Assembly (NCBI RefSeq): GCF_003053745.1 | Contig: NZ_QAYE01000002.1 | Location: 310,001-374,000, forward strand | From: Sphingomonas faeni | Lineage (GTDB): Bacteria; Pseudomonadota; Alphaproteobacteria; Sphingomonadales; Sphingomonadaceae | Length of the DNA: 64,000 nt | Direction: 5' to 3' | Shown here: positions 34,572 through 44,585 of the stretch, piece by piece | Layout: each line of letters starts with the position of its first letter | How positions within the stretch are numbered: the first letter of the stretch is position 1 | The notes under the pieces: model-generated | Database searches by the model: none | Told to the model about the DNA's origin: nothing | The model's input: the letters and a program-made list of their open reading frames with translations, nothing else | Program-made: the position numbers and the translations under genes

Positions 34572-36680
34572 ATGGCCGAGATGATCGAAAAGGCAGGTCT
34601 GAAGATCGCCGCATCGCTCGTGGACTTCATAGAGACACAGGCGTTGCCGGGGACGGGTCTCGACGCCGCCGCGTTCTGGCAAGGCGTGTCCGATATCTAC
34701 GCCCGGTTCGCGCCGGAAAACGCCGCGCTGCTCGCGGTTCGCGACGACCTTCAGGCCAAGATCGATGCCTGGCACGAAGCCCGCGCCGGCAAGCCGATCG
34801 ACCAGGCCGAGTATCAGGCGTTCCTGCGCGAGATCGGCTATCTGGTCGACGAGCCTGCGCCGTTCGCGGTCGCTCCGACCAATGTCGATGCGGAGGTCGC
34901 CTCGCTCGCTGGTGCGCAGTTGGTGGTCCCGATTCTCAACGCGCGCTTCCTGCTGAACGCGGCGAACGCGCGTTGGGGGAGCTTGTACGATGCGCTCTAC
35001 GGCACGGATGCAATCCCGGGCGCGGCGTCCGGCAAGGGCTATGACGCCGCCCGAGGCGCGCAGGTGATCGCGTGGGCGAAGGCGTTCCTGGATGACGCTG
35101 TGCCTCTGGCGATCGGGTCATGGACCAACTGGACCGGCGGGACGCCGCAGCTTGCCGATCCGAGCCAGATCGTCGGGCATGCGGGCGACAATATCCTGTT
35201 GAATCACAACGGCCTCCACATCGAGCTTGTGATCGATTCTCAGCATCCAATCGGTCGCGACGACCCTGCGAACCTCGCTGACGTCGTGCTCGAATCTGCG
35301 CTCAGTACGATCGCCGATCTCGAGGATTCGGTCGCCGCGGTCGATGCCGAGGACAAGGTGGCCGCCTATGCCAACTGGCTCGGGCTGATGAAGGGCGACC
35401 TGACAGCCAGCTTCGACAAGGGCGGGCACTCAGTCACGCGCAGGCTCGAACCGGACCGCCACTACACCGCCCCCGACGGCAGGGCGTTCACGCTCCCCGG
35501 CCGCAGCCTGATGTTCGTCCGCAATGTCGGCCACCTGATGACCACGCCTGCGATCCTTCTCGCTGACGGCAGCGAGGCGCCCGAGGGTATCCTCGACGGC
35601 ATCGTCACGTCGCTCATCGCGCTGCACGATCGGAACGGCACGGGACCGATCCGCAACAGCCGCGCGGGCTCGATCTACATCGTCAAGCCGAAGATGCACG
35701 GCCCCGACGAAGCCGCGTTCACCAACCGGCTGTTCGACGGAATCGAGGACCTGCTCGGCCTCGCGCGCCACACGATCAAGGTCGGCGTGATGGACGAGGA
35801 GCGGCGTACCTCCGCCAACCTGGCCGCGTGCATTGCCGCGGTGAAGGATCGCGTGGTATTCATCAACACTGGCTTCCTCGATCGCACCGGCGACGAGATG
35901 CACACCTCGATGCGCGCCGGTCCGATGATCCGCAAGGGCGAGATGAAGGCCTCGTCGTGGATCAAGGCGTATGAGGATCGCAACGTCCAGATCGGGCTCG
36001 CCTGCGGGCTCAGCGGCAAGGCTCAGATCGGCAAGGGCATGTGGGCCGCGCCGGACCGGATGGCGGATATGCTCGAGCAGAAGATCGCGCATCCGATGAC
36101 CGGCGCGAACACCGCCTGGGTGCCGTCGCCGACCGCCGCGACGCTGCACGCGACGCATTACCACCGCGTCGACGTCTTCGCGCGGCAGGTGGAGCGCAAG
36201 GCCGAGCCGATCGCCTCGCTCGATGCGCTGCTGACGATCCCCGTCGCGACCGGGCACAACTGGCAGCCGGACGAGGTGCGCGAGGAACTGGAGAACAATG
36301 CGCAGGGGATCCTCGGCTATGTCGTGCGCTGGGTCGACCAGGGCGTCGGCTGTTCGAAGGTGCCCGACATCCACGACATCGGCCTCATGGAGGACCGCGC
36401 GACGCTGCGGATCAGTTCGCAGCACATGGCGAACTGGCTGCTTCACGGGGTCGCGACGCCCGACGAGGCGGATGCCGCGCTGCGGCGGATGGCGGCGAAG
36501 GTCGATGCGCAGAATGCGGCCGATCCGCTGTACCGGCCGATGGCGGGGCACGAGGACGACAGCCTCGCGTTCCAGGCCGCTCGCGCGCTCGTGTTCGATG
36601 GTCTCACGCAACCGAGCGGTTATACCGAACCGCTGCTCCACGCGTTCCGCGCGCGGGCAAAGGAAAGGGACGCTGCCTGA
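34572..36680 (+). CDS. glcB: Malate synthase G
   Basis: 702 residues, a normal length for the G isoform (E. coli 723). ATG at 34572 with AGGAG at 34560-34564. Recognisable parts include [53 protein letters not shown] and the catalytic segment [20 protein letters not shown] around residues 592-612. It condenses glyoxylate with acetyl-CoA to malate, feeding C2 units from beta-oxidation, acetate or glycolate into the TCA cycle. Isocitrate lyase is not nearby. Its TGA overlaps the ATG of the next gene by one base. Confidence 0.96.
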   Translation: MAEMIEKAGLKIAASLVDFIETQALPGTGLDAAAFWQGVSDIYARFAPENAALLAVRDDLQAKIDAWHEARAGKPIDQAEYQAFLREIGYLVDEPAPFAVAPTNVDAEVASLAGAQLVVPILNARFLLNAANARWGSLYDALYGTDAIPGAASGKGYDAARGAQVIAWAKAFLDDAVPLAIGSWTNWTGGTPQLADPSQIVGHAGDNILLNHNGLHIELVIDSQHPIGRDDPANLADVVLESALSTIADLEDSVAAVDAEDKVAAYANWLGLMKGDLTASFDKGGHSVTRRLEPDRHYTAPDGRAFTLPGRSLMFVRNVGHLMTTPAILLADGSEAPEGILDGIVTSLIALHDRNGTGPIRNSRAGSIYIVKPKMHGPDEAAFTNRLFDGIEDLLGLARHTIKVGVMDEERRTSANLAACIAAVKDRVVFINTGFLDRTGDEMHTSMRAGPMIRKGEMKASSWIKAYEDRNVQIGLACGLSGKAQIGKGMWAAPDRMADMLEQKIAHPMTGANTAWVPSPTAATLHATHYHRVDVFARQVERKAEPIASLDALLTIPVATGHNWQPDEVREELENNAQGILGYVVRWVDQGVGCSKVPDIHDIGLMEDRATLRISSQHMANWLLHGVATPDEADAALRRMAAKVDAQNAADPLYRPMAGHEDDSLAFQAARALVFDGLTQPSGYTEPLLHAFRARAKERDAA

Positions 36681-37207
36681 TGCCACTCTACGCGATCGAG
36701 GGGAAACGACCGACGCTGGCCGACGGCGTCTGGGTCGCGCCGTCCGCCGACGTCATCGGCGACGCACGGCTGGGGGAGGGGGCGAGCGTCTGGTTCGGGG
36801 CGGTGATCCGCGCGGACAACACGCCTATCCTCGTTAGCGCGTGGACCAATATCCAGGAGGGTGCGATGCTGCACTCCGATCCGGGCGCGCCGCTGACCAT
36901 CGGCGAGGGCTGCACCATCGGCCATCACGCGATCCTCCACGGCTGCACGATCGGCGACAACGTGCTGGTCGGGATGGGCGCGACGATCCTCAACAACGCG
37001 GTGATCGGCGACGATTGCCTGATCGGTGCGAATGCGCTGGTGACGGAGGGGAAGGTGTTTCCTGCGGGGAGCCTGATCGTTGGGGCGCCCGCGAAAGCGG
37101 TGCGCGAGCTGTCTCCGGAAGCGATCGCCGGGCTAAAGATGTCCGCTGCGGCGTACGCGGCCAAGCAGCGGGTCTACGCCGAGGGTTTGAGGTTGGTCGA
37201 GGTATAA
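36680..37207 (+). CDS. Gamma-carbonic anhydrase family protein (left-handed beta-helix)
   Basis: 175 residues. Hexapeptide repeats run through the protein (IGDARLGEGASVWFGAVIR, IGEGCTIGHHAILHGCTIGD, NVLVGMGATILNNAVIGDDC), forming a left-handed beta-helix. The three zinc-binding histidines fit His65 (MLHSDPG), His82 or 83 (IGHHAI) and His87 (LHGC). Family members (PaaY/YrdA/CaiE) are trimeric, and some are carbonic anhydrases or thioesterases. It starts inside the malate synthase stop codon, so the two are translationally coupled. A GC-rich hairpin follows. Confidence 0.88.
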   Translation: MPLYAIEGKRPTLADGVWVAPSADVIGDARLGEGASVWFGAVIRADNTPILVSAWTNIQEGAMLHSDPGAPLTIGEGCTIGHHAILHGCTIGDNVLVGMGATILNNAVIGDDCLIGANALVTEGKVFPAGSLIVGAPAKAVRELSPEAIAGLKMSAAAYAAKQRVYAEGLRLVEV

Positions 37208-37210
37208 AAC

Positions 37211-37230
37211 CCTCCCCCGCAAGGGGGAGG
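37211..37230. repeat. GC-rich hairpin between convergent genes
   Basis: CCTCCCCC (37211-37218) pairs with GGGGGAGG (37223-37230) around GCAA, a stable tetraloop. It lies between the convergent gamma-carbonic anhydrase and FadL genes. No long T-run follows. It resembles the arms of the repeats at 45167 and 52083, so it may be a minimal member of that family. Confidence 0.65.
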
Positions 37231-37247
37231 ATCGTGAAGGCGGACCC

Positions 37248-38582
37248 TTAGAAGCTCAGCCGGCCACCGAGCGACAGCACGACAGCCGACGCATCGCGAA
37301 GTGCGCCCGAAGTCAGGATGTTCGTCTGCGCGGCGGTGCCGACATAGGCAGCCGTCCTGCGGTCGATCGTGGTGTTTTCGAAATCGACATACTGCGCGGC
37401 GGCGTCGAGCGCGATGCGCGAGGTCAGCTGGTACGACCCACCTGCCGCATAGGTCCAGCGGTCGGCGTCGGGCACGCGGGCATCGCGCAAGCCGTCCTGC
37501 GTGGGCGTCTTGGTGCGCTGGACACCCGCGCGGATCGTCGCCTTGGGGGTGACGGCGTAGTCGAAGCCGCCCGCGAGGCTCCAGCTGTCCTGGTAGTTTT
37601 CAGGGATCGCGGTGTTCAGCGGGGCGCCGAGATCGATCGTGTCGAACTTGCTCCAGTTGTACGCGACGACCTGTGCGTTGAGCGTCAGCGCATTGGTGGC
37701 GCGGATGCGGCCGGCGACGATCACCTGGCCCGGCGTGTTGAAGCTCGCCTTGGCGTTATCGATCGAGACGTTCGAGCTTGCCAGCGGACCGACCAGCCCA
37801 GTGATGTTCAGGCTGCCCTTCAGATTGTGGCGGATGCTCGACTTGTAGCTGACGCCGACGGTAGCGAAGTCGTTGTGAAGCTGCACGCCTGCGGTCCAGC
37901 CGAAGTCCCAGCCGTCACCCTTCAACTCCTGGAAGCCGTCGGGCAGCGCAGCAGACAGGTTGGGGAGGGCGTTGTTGAGCGTCGCGTCGGTATATTCGAC
38001 GTTCAGCGCACCACCGACACGCAGCCAGTCGGTCACGGCAACACCGATCGACGGCTGGATATCTATCGTCCGCAGCCGGGTCTTGTCGGCGCTGTAGCGT
38101 GCCCAGCTGTTCGCTTCGTAATTGGTGGTGAAGCTGAACGGCGACGTCACCGCGACGCCGATCGCGATCCGGTCGGTCAGCGGATAGGCGATCGCGCCCG
38201 ACGGAACGACACCCTTGTTGATCGGATCGCTCGAGATGCGGTTGCCGCCGACCGGCGCATAGTTGAACCCGGTTGGCCGGCCGGTCGTCGGCGAGAAGGT
38301 CGGGCGGCCGATGAGCGTGCCGGTGTCGACGACGTCGCCCTTGGGCAGGATCGCGCTCGCGCTCAGCGTCGCGCTGCCGTCGCGGATACCGGCGATCGCC
38401 GCGGGGTTCCACCACAGCGAGTCGGGTCCGGTATCGGCGCCCTCACCCGAGAATGCGCGACCGGCGCCACGCGCGGACTGTGCCTGGAGATAGAAGGCGT
38501 CGGCGTAGGCTGTGCTGGCGAAGCCGAAGGCGGACACGAGAGCGGATACCGCGAGAAGCGGAGCTTTGGTGCGAAGCATCAT
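37248..38582 (-). CDS. fadL: FadL/TodX-type outer-membrane transporter
   Basis: 444 residues with a signal peptide (MMLRTKAPLLAVSALVSAFGFASTAYA). The mature N-terminus has the FadL hatch signature DAFYLQAQSARGAGRAFSGEGA and DSLWWNPAAIAG, followed by a 14-strand-type barrel and a C-terminal aromatic residue (LGGRLSF). FadL proteins let long-chain fatty acids or aromatic hydrocarbons diffuse through the outer membrane. The beta-oxidation genes downstream (39314-44585) support a fatty-acid role. Tandem ATGs at 38577-38582 leave the exact start open by one codon. Confidence 0.92.
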   Translation of the reverse strand: MMLRTKAPLLAVSALVSAFGFASTAYADAFYLQAQSARGAGRAFSGEGADTGPDSLWWNPAAIAGIRDGSATLSASAILPKGDVVDTGTLIGRPTFSPTTGRPTGFNYAPVGGNRISSDPINKGVVPSGAIAYPLTDRIAIGVAVTSPFSFTTNYEANSWARYSADKTRLRTIDIQPSIGVAVTDWLRVGGALNVEYTDATLNNALPNLSAALPDGFQELKGDGWDFGWTAGVQLHNDFATVGVSYKSSIRHNLKGSLNITGLVGPLASSNVSIDNAKASFNTPGQVIVAGRIRATNALTLNAQVVAYNWSKFDTIDLGAPLNTAIPENYQDSWSLAGGFDYAVTPKATIRAGVQRTKTPTQDGLRDARVPDADRWTYAAGGSYQLTSRIALDAAAQYVDFENTTIDRRTAAYVGTAAQTNILTSGALRDASAVVLSLGGRLSF

Positions 38583-38632
38583 GGGTAAGGTCCTGAAAGC
38601 TATACTGATATTATGGAAGAGGAAGCGCCGCT

Positions 38633-39043
38633 TCAGCGCACACGCGTCCAGGTCTGGGTCTTGCAGAGCGGGAAGAAGACGCAGCCGCGCAGCTTCAGCT
38701 GGTTCGCACCCAGGGGCGTGATCTTGCCGCTATAGGTCTTGCCGTCCTCGGCATTATAGACTTGGCCACTGCTCCAGACACCGTCCGAGTCCGACTTGAA
38801 CCCGCTGAGCATCTGCATGCCCTGGATCGGGCGGTTGCGCAGCGCGGTGTTGGAATTGTTCGCGTCCTTCATCGAAGGATTGGCGCGCAGCGCGTCGGAG
38901 GTGAGGATCTTGCCGCAGATCGACGGGCCGCAGCGGGCGATCTCGACGATGGCGTTGTGCGTCTCGGTCTTCCAGCGGCCGATGACGGTTTCGGGCGTGG
39001 CGGACGCGCCGGCGAGCAAGGCGGTGGCGATCAACAGGGACAT
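38633..39043 (-). CDS. DUF2147 family secreted protein
   Basis: 136 residues. A short signal (MSLLIATALLAGASA) precedes a lipocalin-like DUF2147 domain: VIGRWKTETHNAIVEIARCG, SICGKILTSDAL, YNAEDGKTYSGKITPLGANQ and LKLRGCVFFPLCKTQTWTR. Four cysteines (two in the first half, two near the end) may form disulfides in the periplasm. Function unknown; the family often lies near fatty-acid or stress genes. It is upstream of fadL on the same strand with a 50-base gap, so the two may be co-transcribed. Confidence 0.85.
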   Translation of the reverse strand: MSLLIATALLAGASATPETVIGRWKTETHNAIVEIARCGPSICGKILTSDALRANPSMKDANNSNTALRNRPIQGMQMLSGFKSDSDGVWSSGQVYNAEDGKTYSGKITPLGANQLKLRGCVFFPLCKTQTWTRVR

Positions 39044-39230
39044 CTTCTATCCTCTCCTAGTGTCGTTGGGCGCGCCGTATGCGTACGGTCGCTAAAATCT
39101 CGTAAAGTCGGCGACGTTACCGCGACTTCGTTGCCGTATACGGCAGTTATCGGCCCCGACTAGAATTGTACGAAGACAAGTCAAGTCTTCTTACTGATTT
39201 CGGGCGGTGAAAAAGTGTTCATGCGCACGG

Positions 39231-39310
39231 TGTGCCCCCGCGCAGGCGGGGGCCCAGGATCACGAACGCAACGCTGCTTGACCCTGGGCCCCCGCTTTCA
39301 CGGGGGAACA
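39231..39310. repeat. Palindromic intergenic repeat near the FadN-like gene end
   Basis: Left arm 39231-39258 (TGTGCCCCCGCGCAGGCGGG...) and right arm 39283-39310 (CCTGGGCCCCCGCTTTCACG...) are near reverse complements. The element ends three bases before the FadN-like stop. It is related to the repeats at 21363, 28356 and 44998. The rest of the 270-base gap (39044-39313) should hold the promoter of the DUF2147 gene; no clear motif is recognisable. Confidence 0.75.
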
Positions 39311-39313
39311 GTC

Positions 39314-41635
39314 TTAGTTGCGGAGTGGTTTGCCAGTCTGCAGCATGTGCACGACTCGCGCCTGCGTCCGCGGATCCTTCACGCTCGCCATGAACGCCGC
39401 GCGCTCGAGGTCGAGCAACTGGTCTTCAGTCACGGTGTCGACAAGATCGGCCTCGCCGCCGGTGAGCACCTCGGCAAGACGATCCGCGACGACGAGGTCG
39501 TAGTCGGTCGCCATGCCCTTCTTGTGGAAGTCCGCCACTGCCATGTTCAGCCCCGTCCGGCCGCTCGCGCCCGCCAGGCGGAAGGTCGGCTTCTCCGGCG
39601 GCGTATAGCCCTCGACCAGCGACAGCGCCTTGGCCTTCGCATCCGCCAGCAACCGGTCGCGGTTCATCGTGATGCCGTCGGCCTTGCGCAGGATCATCAT
39701 CTCCTTCGCCTCCGCCGCCGACTTGGCGACCTGAGCGGTGGAGACCGCCTGGAACACTTTTGTCAACACCGGCATCGGCCCGTTCGGGAGCGTGCGCGAC
39801 TTCGTCCAGCGGTCGAGCATCTCGCCATTGCCGCCCCAGCCTGGGACGAGCCCGACGCCGCACTCGACGAGCCCGGCATAGGTCTCGGCATGCGCCTGCA
39901 CCGCGTCGGAGTGGAGCAGTATCTCGCACCCGCCACCCAGCGCGAGGCCGGCGGGCGCGCTGACGACCGGGAAGGGCGCGTATTTGAGCGCCTTGTACGC
40001 CTGCTGACCACCCGAGACGCTGGCCTCGACCATGTCCCAAAGGCCCGCACCGACCGCGAACATCGCAGCGCCGAGGTTCGCGCCCGCCGAGAAGTTCGAC
40101 GCCTCGTTATACACCACCAGCGCCTTGAAGCGCTCGCGCACGACCGGGATCACCTCGTTGATGAGCGCGACGACCTGATCGTCGAGCGCGTTCATCTTGG
40201 TGTGGAACTCGAGCGCCGCGACGCCGTCGCCAACATCCCAGAGCGACGCCGACAGGTTCGTGAGGATCGGCTGCGAGCGGAGCTTGATGTCCTCCAGCAG
40301 TTCGACACCGTCCGCGCGCGGCACGTCGGCATACTCGCCGCCAGCGGTGAGATACTGACGCTGCCCGTTCTCGACACGGTAGAACGGACGATCGCCCGCA
40401 GTTGTCAGGATCGCCGGAACATCGCGACCTTCCTCGGCAAGGCGAGCGGCGAGCACGCCCGGCCCCATCCGGTCGATCAACTCGAACGGCCCGTATTTCC
40501 AGTTGTAGCCGAGCTTCATCGCGTCATCGATCGCGACGATATCATCCGCCGCTTCACCGACGAGCATCGAAGCATAGGACAAGACGCTGCCGAGGATCGT
40601 CCACGCATAGGTGCCGATCTTGCCCGGCTCGGCGATCAGCGCGGCGAGATCCTTGCCGGTCTTGCCCGGCAACTCCACGGGCTTGGCTTCCGCACGGTAC
40701 TCGCCGGTCGCGAGGTCAAGCGACAGCTTGGTGCGCGTCGCCTTGTCGAAGCGGTAGAAACCACCCTTGCCCTTGCGGCCGGTGAACCCTTCCGCGATCA
40801 TCTTGTCGACCAGCGGCAGCGGGCGCACCGTATCGAAATACGGATCGCCCGCGGGGAGCGTCGACGAGAGGCTCTTCGACAGCAGCGGCATCAGGTCGAC
40901 GCCGACGAGATCCACCAATCCAAAGATCCCGGTCTTAGGCACGCCCATCGGACGACCGCCGATCTGGTCGGCTTCCTCGACGGTCAGCCCCTGGTCCATC
41001 GCCGCGTTGATCGCGATCGCCAGCCAGTAGGTGCCGATGCGGTTGGCAATGAACCCTGGCGTGTCCTTCGCGCGGACGATCCGCTTGCCCATGAAGCGAT
41101 CGACGAAATCCTCGACCTTCTCCGCGACCGCGACGTCAGTTGCCACGCCGCGGACGATCTCGACCAGCCGCATGTAGCGCGGCGGGTTGAAGAAGTGCGT
41201 GATGAGGAAGTCGGCCTTGAACTGGTCGGAACGCCCCTCGACGAGGTTGCCGAGCGGGATCGTCGAGGTGTTCGACGACACCGCAGTGCCGGGGCGCTTC
41301 AGCGCTTCGAGCTTGGCGTACAGCGCCTGCTTGATGTCGAGCCGCTCGACGATCGCCTCGACGATCCAGTCGCATTCGGCGACGCGACCCAGATGATCGT
41401 CGATGTTGCCCGTCTCGACCAGCTTGGCCGCGCGCTTCGACATGAACGGAGCGGGATCGGTCTTGAGCATCTTGGCGACCGCGCCCTTTGCCACTGCGTC
41501 GCGGTCGTCGCCATCGCGGGGGACGATGTCGAGTAGCAGCACCGGGATGCCGGCATTGGCGACCTGCGCGGCAATGCCCGCGCCCATCACGCCTGCGCCG
41601 ATGACGCAGACCTTTTTCACAGCATCGACCATCAT
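39314..41635 (-). CDS. fadN: Bifunctional 3-hydroxyacyl-CoA dehydrogenase/enoyl-CoA hydratase, FadN-like order
   Basis: 773 residues starting at tandem ATGs (41633-41635 first), overlapping the thiolase stop by four bases. The NAD-binding dehydrogenase domain is N-terminal (KVCVIGAGVMGAGIAAQVAN, SSNTSTIPLG, FNPPRYMRLVEIVRG), followed by its helical domain (KDTPGFIANRIG). The crotonase domain is C-terminal (ASNFSAGANLGAAMF, PAGLALGGGCEILLHSD). This order is the reverse of E. coli FadB/FadJ and matches Bacillus FadN. It performs the second and third steps of fatty-acid beta-oxidation. It forms an operon with the thiolase upstream. Confidence 0.92.
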   Translation of the reverse strand: MMVDAVKKVCVIGAGVMGAGIAAQVANAGIPVLLLDIVPRDGDDRDAVAKGAVAKMLKTDPAPFMSKRAAKLVETGNIDDHLGRVAECDWIVEAIVERLDIKQALYAKLEALKRPGTAVSSNTSTIPLGNLVEGRSDQFKADFLITHFFNPPRYMRLVEIVRGVATDVAVAEKVEDFVDRFMGKRIVRAKDTPGFIANRIGTYWLAIAINAAMDQGLTVEEADQIGGRPMGVPKTGIFGLVDLVGVDLMPLLSKSLSSTLPAGDPYFDTVRPLPLVDKMIAEGFTGRKGKGGFYRFDKATRTKLSLDLATGEYRAEAKPVELPGKTGKDLAALIAEPGKIGTYAWTILGSVLSYASMLVGEAADDIVAIDDAMKLGYNWKYGPFELIDRMGPGVLAARLAEEGRDVPAILTTAGDRPFYRVENGQRQYLTAGGEYADVPRADGVELLEDIKLRSQPILTNLSASLWDVGDGVAALEFHTKMNALDDQVVALINEVIPVVRERFKALVVYNEASNFSAGANLGAAMFAVGAGLWDMVEASVSGGQQAYKALKYAPFPVVSAPAGLALGGGCEILLHSDAVQAHAETYAGLVECGVGLVPGWGGNGEMLDRWTKSRTLPNGPMPVLTKVFQAVSTAQVAKSAAEAKEMMILRKADGITMNRDRLLADAKAKALSLVEGYTPPEKPTFRLAGASGRTGLNMAVADFHKKGMATDYDLVVADRLAEVLTGGEADLVDTVTEDQLLDLERAAFMASVKDPRTQARVVHMLQTGKPLRN

Positions 41636-42768
41636 GCGCGCTCCAGCACCGTAGCGATGCCCTGACCGCCACCGATGCACTGCGTCGCGAGCGCATACCG
41701 CCCACCCTCGCGCGCCAGCAATGCAGCCGCCTTGCCGACGATCCGAGCGCCGGTCGCGCCGAGCGGATGACCGATCGCGATCGCGCCGCCGTCGAGGTTG
41801 ATCGTCTCGTCCTTCAGTCCGAGATCGCGGATGCAGGCGATCGCCTGGCTCGCGAACGCCTCGTTGATCTCGACCACGTCGAGGTCGGCGACGGTGATTC
41901 CGGCGCGCTCCAGCGCCTTCTTCGACGCGCCGATCGGGCCGAGCCCCATCGTCTCGGGCGCACAACCCGACACGCCGATCGACTTGATCCGTGCGAGGAT
42001 CGTCAGGCCGTGCTTCTTGGCGAACTCTTCCGAGGTAACCAGCACTGCCGACGCGCCATCGGTCAGCGGCGAGGACGTGCCGGCGGTCACAGACCCGTCC
42101 GCGCTGAACGCGGGCTTCAGGCCGGCGAGCGCTTCGGTCGTCGTGCCGGCGCGGATCGTGCCGTCCTGGCTGACCGGGCCCGCCTTGGTCTGGATCGTCA
42201 CGATCTCGTCGGACAAGCGGCCATCAGCGCGCGCCGCGGCAGCCTTGTCCTGGCTCTTCACCGCGAACGCGTCCTGCTCGGCGCGCGTGATCTGGTAGTT
42301 GCGCGCGACGTTCTCGGCGGTCTCGCCCATGCCCATGTACGCGCCGGCGCTCTTCTTCGCGAGCTCGGGGTTGGGGAGGGGGTTGTAGCCGCCCATCGGC
42401 ACGCGGCTCATCGATTCGAGGCCCGCGCAGATGAACGCCTCGCCCGCGCCGACCGCGATCTGGCCGTATGCGATATGGATCGCGCTCATCGACGAGCCGC
42501 AGAACCGGTTGACCGTCATGCCGCCGACCGAGATCGGCAGGTCGGCGATCTGTGCGATCAGCTTGGCGACGTTGAGGCCCTGCTCGCCTTCGGGGAAGGC
42601 GCAGCCGAGAATGATGTCCTCGATCTCGGCCGGATCGACGCCGGTCTTGTCGAGCAACCCGCGAATCGTCTGCGCGGCGAGATCGTCCGGACGGACGCGG
42701 GCGAGATCGCCCTTGCCGGCGAGGTGGAACGGCGAACGGGCGTACCCGGCGATGACGACGTTGGTCAC
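41632..42768 (-). CDS. fadA: Acetyl-CoA acyltransferase (thiolase)
   Basis: 378 residues. The acylated active Cys90 is in MTVNRFCGSSMSAI; the C-terminal catalytic motifs are GGAIAIGHPLGATG (His) and ATQCIGGGQG (Cys). It cleaves 3-ketoacyl-CoA to acetyl-CoA and a shortened acyl-CoA, the last step of beta-oxidation. It overlaps the FadN-like gene by four bases and diverges from an acyl-CoA ligase. The divergent region carries MerR-type palindromes, so both arms are probably regulated together. Confidence 0.93.
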   Translation of the reverse strand: MTNVVIAGYARSPFHLAGKGDLARVRPDDLAAQTIRGLLDKTGVDPAEIEDIILGCAFPEGEQGLNVAKLIAQIADLPISVGGMTVNRFCGSSMSAIHIAYGQIAVGAGEAFICAGLESMSRVPMGGYNPLPNPELAKKSAGAYMGMGETAENVARNYQITRAEQDAFAVKSQDKAAAARADGRLSDEIVTIQTKAGPVSQDGTIRAGTTTEALAGLKPAFSADGSVTAGTSSPLTDGASAVLVTSEEFAKKHGLTILARIKSIGVSGCAPETMGLGPIGASKKALERAGITVADLDVVEINEAFASQAIACIRDLGLKDETINLDGGAIAIGHPLGATGARIVGKAAALLAREGGRYALATQCIGGGQGIATVLERA

Positions 42769-42813
42769 GATGATCCTCTCATATTGCGGTCGACCCGGTT
42801 AACGCTTGCGGGT

Positions 42814-42852
42814 TACCCTTAAGGTGCGATACCTCACCTTTACGTCAAGGTG
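42814..42852. promoter_or_regulatory. Candidate MerR operator cluster in the thiolase/ligase divergent promoter
   Basis: CACCTTTACGTCAAGGTG (42835-42852) is an 18-base palindrome with two mismatched positions. CCTTAAGG (42817-42824) is a perfect 8-base palindrome just upstream, and AAGGTG (42821-42826) also pairs with CACCTT (42835-42840). Such spaced palindromes fit MerR dimers, and a MerR gene ends the adjacent operon. Binding is inference. Confidence 0.55.
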
Positions 42853-42899
42853 AAGCGGCCGACAATATGGCTTACGCACACTGAGCAATGGAGAGCGAG

Positions 42900-44585
42900 A
42901 TGCAGGACACTTCCGGGGGCAAGGCGATCGGCGTTCCGTTGCTGGGCGAGCCGCGGCTGCTGGGCGACATGCTCGACCTGTCGGTGCAGCGGTTCGGGTC
43001 GCGCAACGTGCTCGACTTCATGGGCCGGACGCTGACCTATGCCGAGCTCGGCGAGTCGGTCGACCGGGCAGCGCGGGGGCTCCAGGACATGGGCGTCGTG
43101 AAGGGCACGCGCGTCGCGCTGTGCCTGCCGAACACGCCCTATTATCCGATCCTGTTCTTTGCGATCCTCAAGGCCGGCGGCGTCGTCGTCAACGTCAACC
43201 CGCTCTATGTCGAGCGCGAGCTTGCGCATCTGCTCGAAGACTCCGGCGCAACGATCATCGCCACCTGCGACATCGCCGAGATCCACGCACGCGTGCTCAA
43301 GGTCGCGGGGCAGATGGGCGTGAAGCACGTCATAACCTGTCCGATCGCGGGCGCGCTGCCGACATTGAAGTCGATCGCCTACCGCATCTTCAAGCGCGCT
43401 GAGATCGGCCAAGCGTCGAGCGATGCGCGCCATTCCACGTTCGACTCGCTGCTCAAAGCGAAGGGTGCGCCGTCACCCGTTACCGTTTCCCCGGACGAGG
43501 TCGCGGTGCTGCAATATACCGGCGGGACGACCGGCGAACCCAAGGCCGCAATGCTTAGCCACGGCAATCTCGTCGCCAACGCCGATGCGATGGTCGTGTT
43601 CGTCGGTGGCGAGCAGCCGCACCAGGACCGCGTGCTCGGCGCACTGCCACTGTTCCACGTCTTCGCGCTGACCACCGTGCTGACCTATTCGATCCGCACC
43701 GGCGCAGAAATGATCTTGCTGCCGCGCTTCGAATTGCAGCAACTGCTCAAGACGATCGAGCGCACCAAGCCGAGCTATTTCCCCGCGGTGCCGACGATCT
43801 ATGCGGCCATTACGACGGCCGCCGAGACGCAGAAGATCGACCTGTCCTCGATCCACGCCTGCATCTCGGGCGGCGCGCCGCTGCCAGCGGAGGTGCGGAT
43901 CGCGTTCGAGGCGGCGACGGGCGCGAAGCTGTGCGAGGGGTATGGCCTGTCTGAAGCCTCGCCGATCATCACCTGCAACCCGATCGATGGCCTCAACAAG
44001 CCAGGCTCGGCGGGGCTGCCCTTTCCCGGCACGACGATCGAGATCCGTGACCGCGAGGACCCGACCCGGCTGCTGCCGGTCGGCGAGAATGGCGAGATCT
44101 GTGCGCGCGGTCCTCAGATCACGCATGGCTATTGGCACAAGCCTGCCGCCACCGCGGACCTGTTCGCGGACGGCGCGCTGCGCACCGGCGATGTCGGGCA
44201 TCTCGATGCGGACGGCTATCTGTTCATCGTCGACCGGATCAAGGACCTGATCCTCGCCGGCGGCTACAACGTCTATCCGCGCGTGATCGAGGAGGCGCTG
44301 TACGAACACCCCGCGGTGCTCGAAGCGGTGGTGATCGGCGTCCCCGACAGATACCGCGGCCAGGCGCCGAAGGCCTTCGTCGTACTGGCCGAAGGGACGG
44401 TCGCTACCCCGCTCGAACTGCGCGATTTTCTGCGAGATAAGATCAGCAAGATCGAGCTTCCCCGCGAGGTCGAAATCCGCGACAGTCTCCCCAAGACGCT
44501 TATCGGCAAGCTATCCAAAAAGGAACTTGTCGCTGAAGAGACCGCAAAGGCGGCGGCGTCGGAGGCGAGGGGAGTGGACGCGTGA
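42900..44585 (+). CDS. Long-chain acyl-CoA ligase (FadD-like AMP-forming)
   Basis: 561 residues from the ATG at 42900, preferred over an ATG at 42888 because GGAG (42890-42893) lies six bases upstream. ANL-superfamily motifs are clear: the P-loop YTGGTTGEPKAAMLSHGNLV, EGYGLSEASPIITCNP, GYLFIVDRIKDLILAGGYNV and the C-terminal lysine region SLPKTLIGKLSKKEL. It activates fatty acids with ATP and CoA to feed the FadN-like enzyme and thiolase encoded divergently. The MerR gene begins inside its stop codon (GTGA overlap). Confidence 0.92.
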   Translation: MQDTSGGKAIGVPLLGEPRLLGDMLDLSVQRFGSRNVLDFMGRTLTYAELGESVDRAARGLQDMGVVKGTRVALCLPNTPYYPILFFAILKAGGVVVNVNPLYVERELAHLLEDSGATIIATCDIAEIHARVLKVAGQMGVKHVITCPIAGALPTLKSIAYRIFKRAEIGQASSDARHSTFDSLLKAKGAPSPVTVSPDEVAVLQYTGGTTGEPKAAMLSHGNLVANADAMVVFVGGEQPHQDRVLGALPLFHVFALTTVLTYSIRTGAEMILLPRFELQQLLKTIERTKPSYFPAVPTIYAAITTAAETQKIDLSSIHACISGGAPLPAEVRIAFEAATGAKLCEGYGLSEASPIITCNPIDGLNKPGSAGLPFPGTTIEIRDREDPTRLLPVGENGEICARGPQITHGYWHKPAATADLFADGALRTGDVGHLDADGYLFIVDRIKDLILAGGYNVYPRVIEEALYEHPAVLEAVVIGVPDRYRGQAPKAFVVLAEGTVATPLELRDFLRDKISKIELPREVEIRDSLPKTLIGKLSKKELVAEETAKAAASEARGVDA

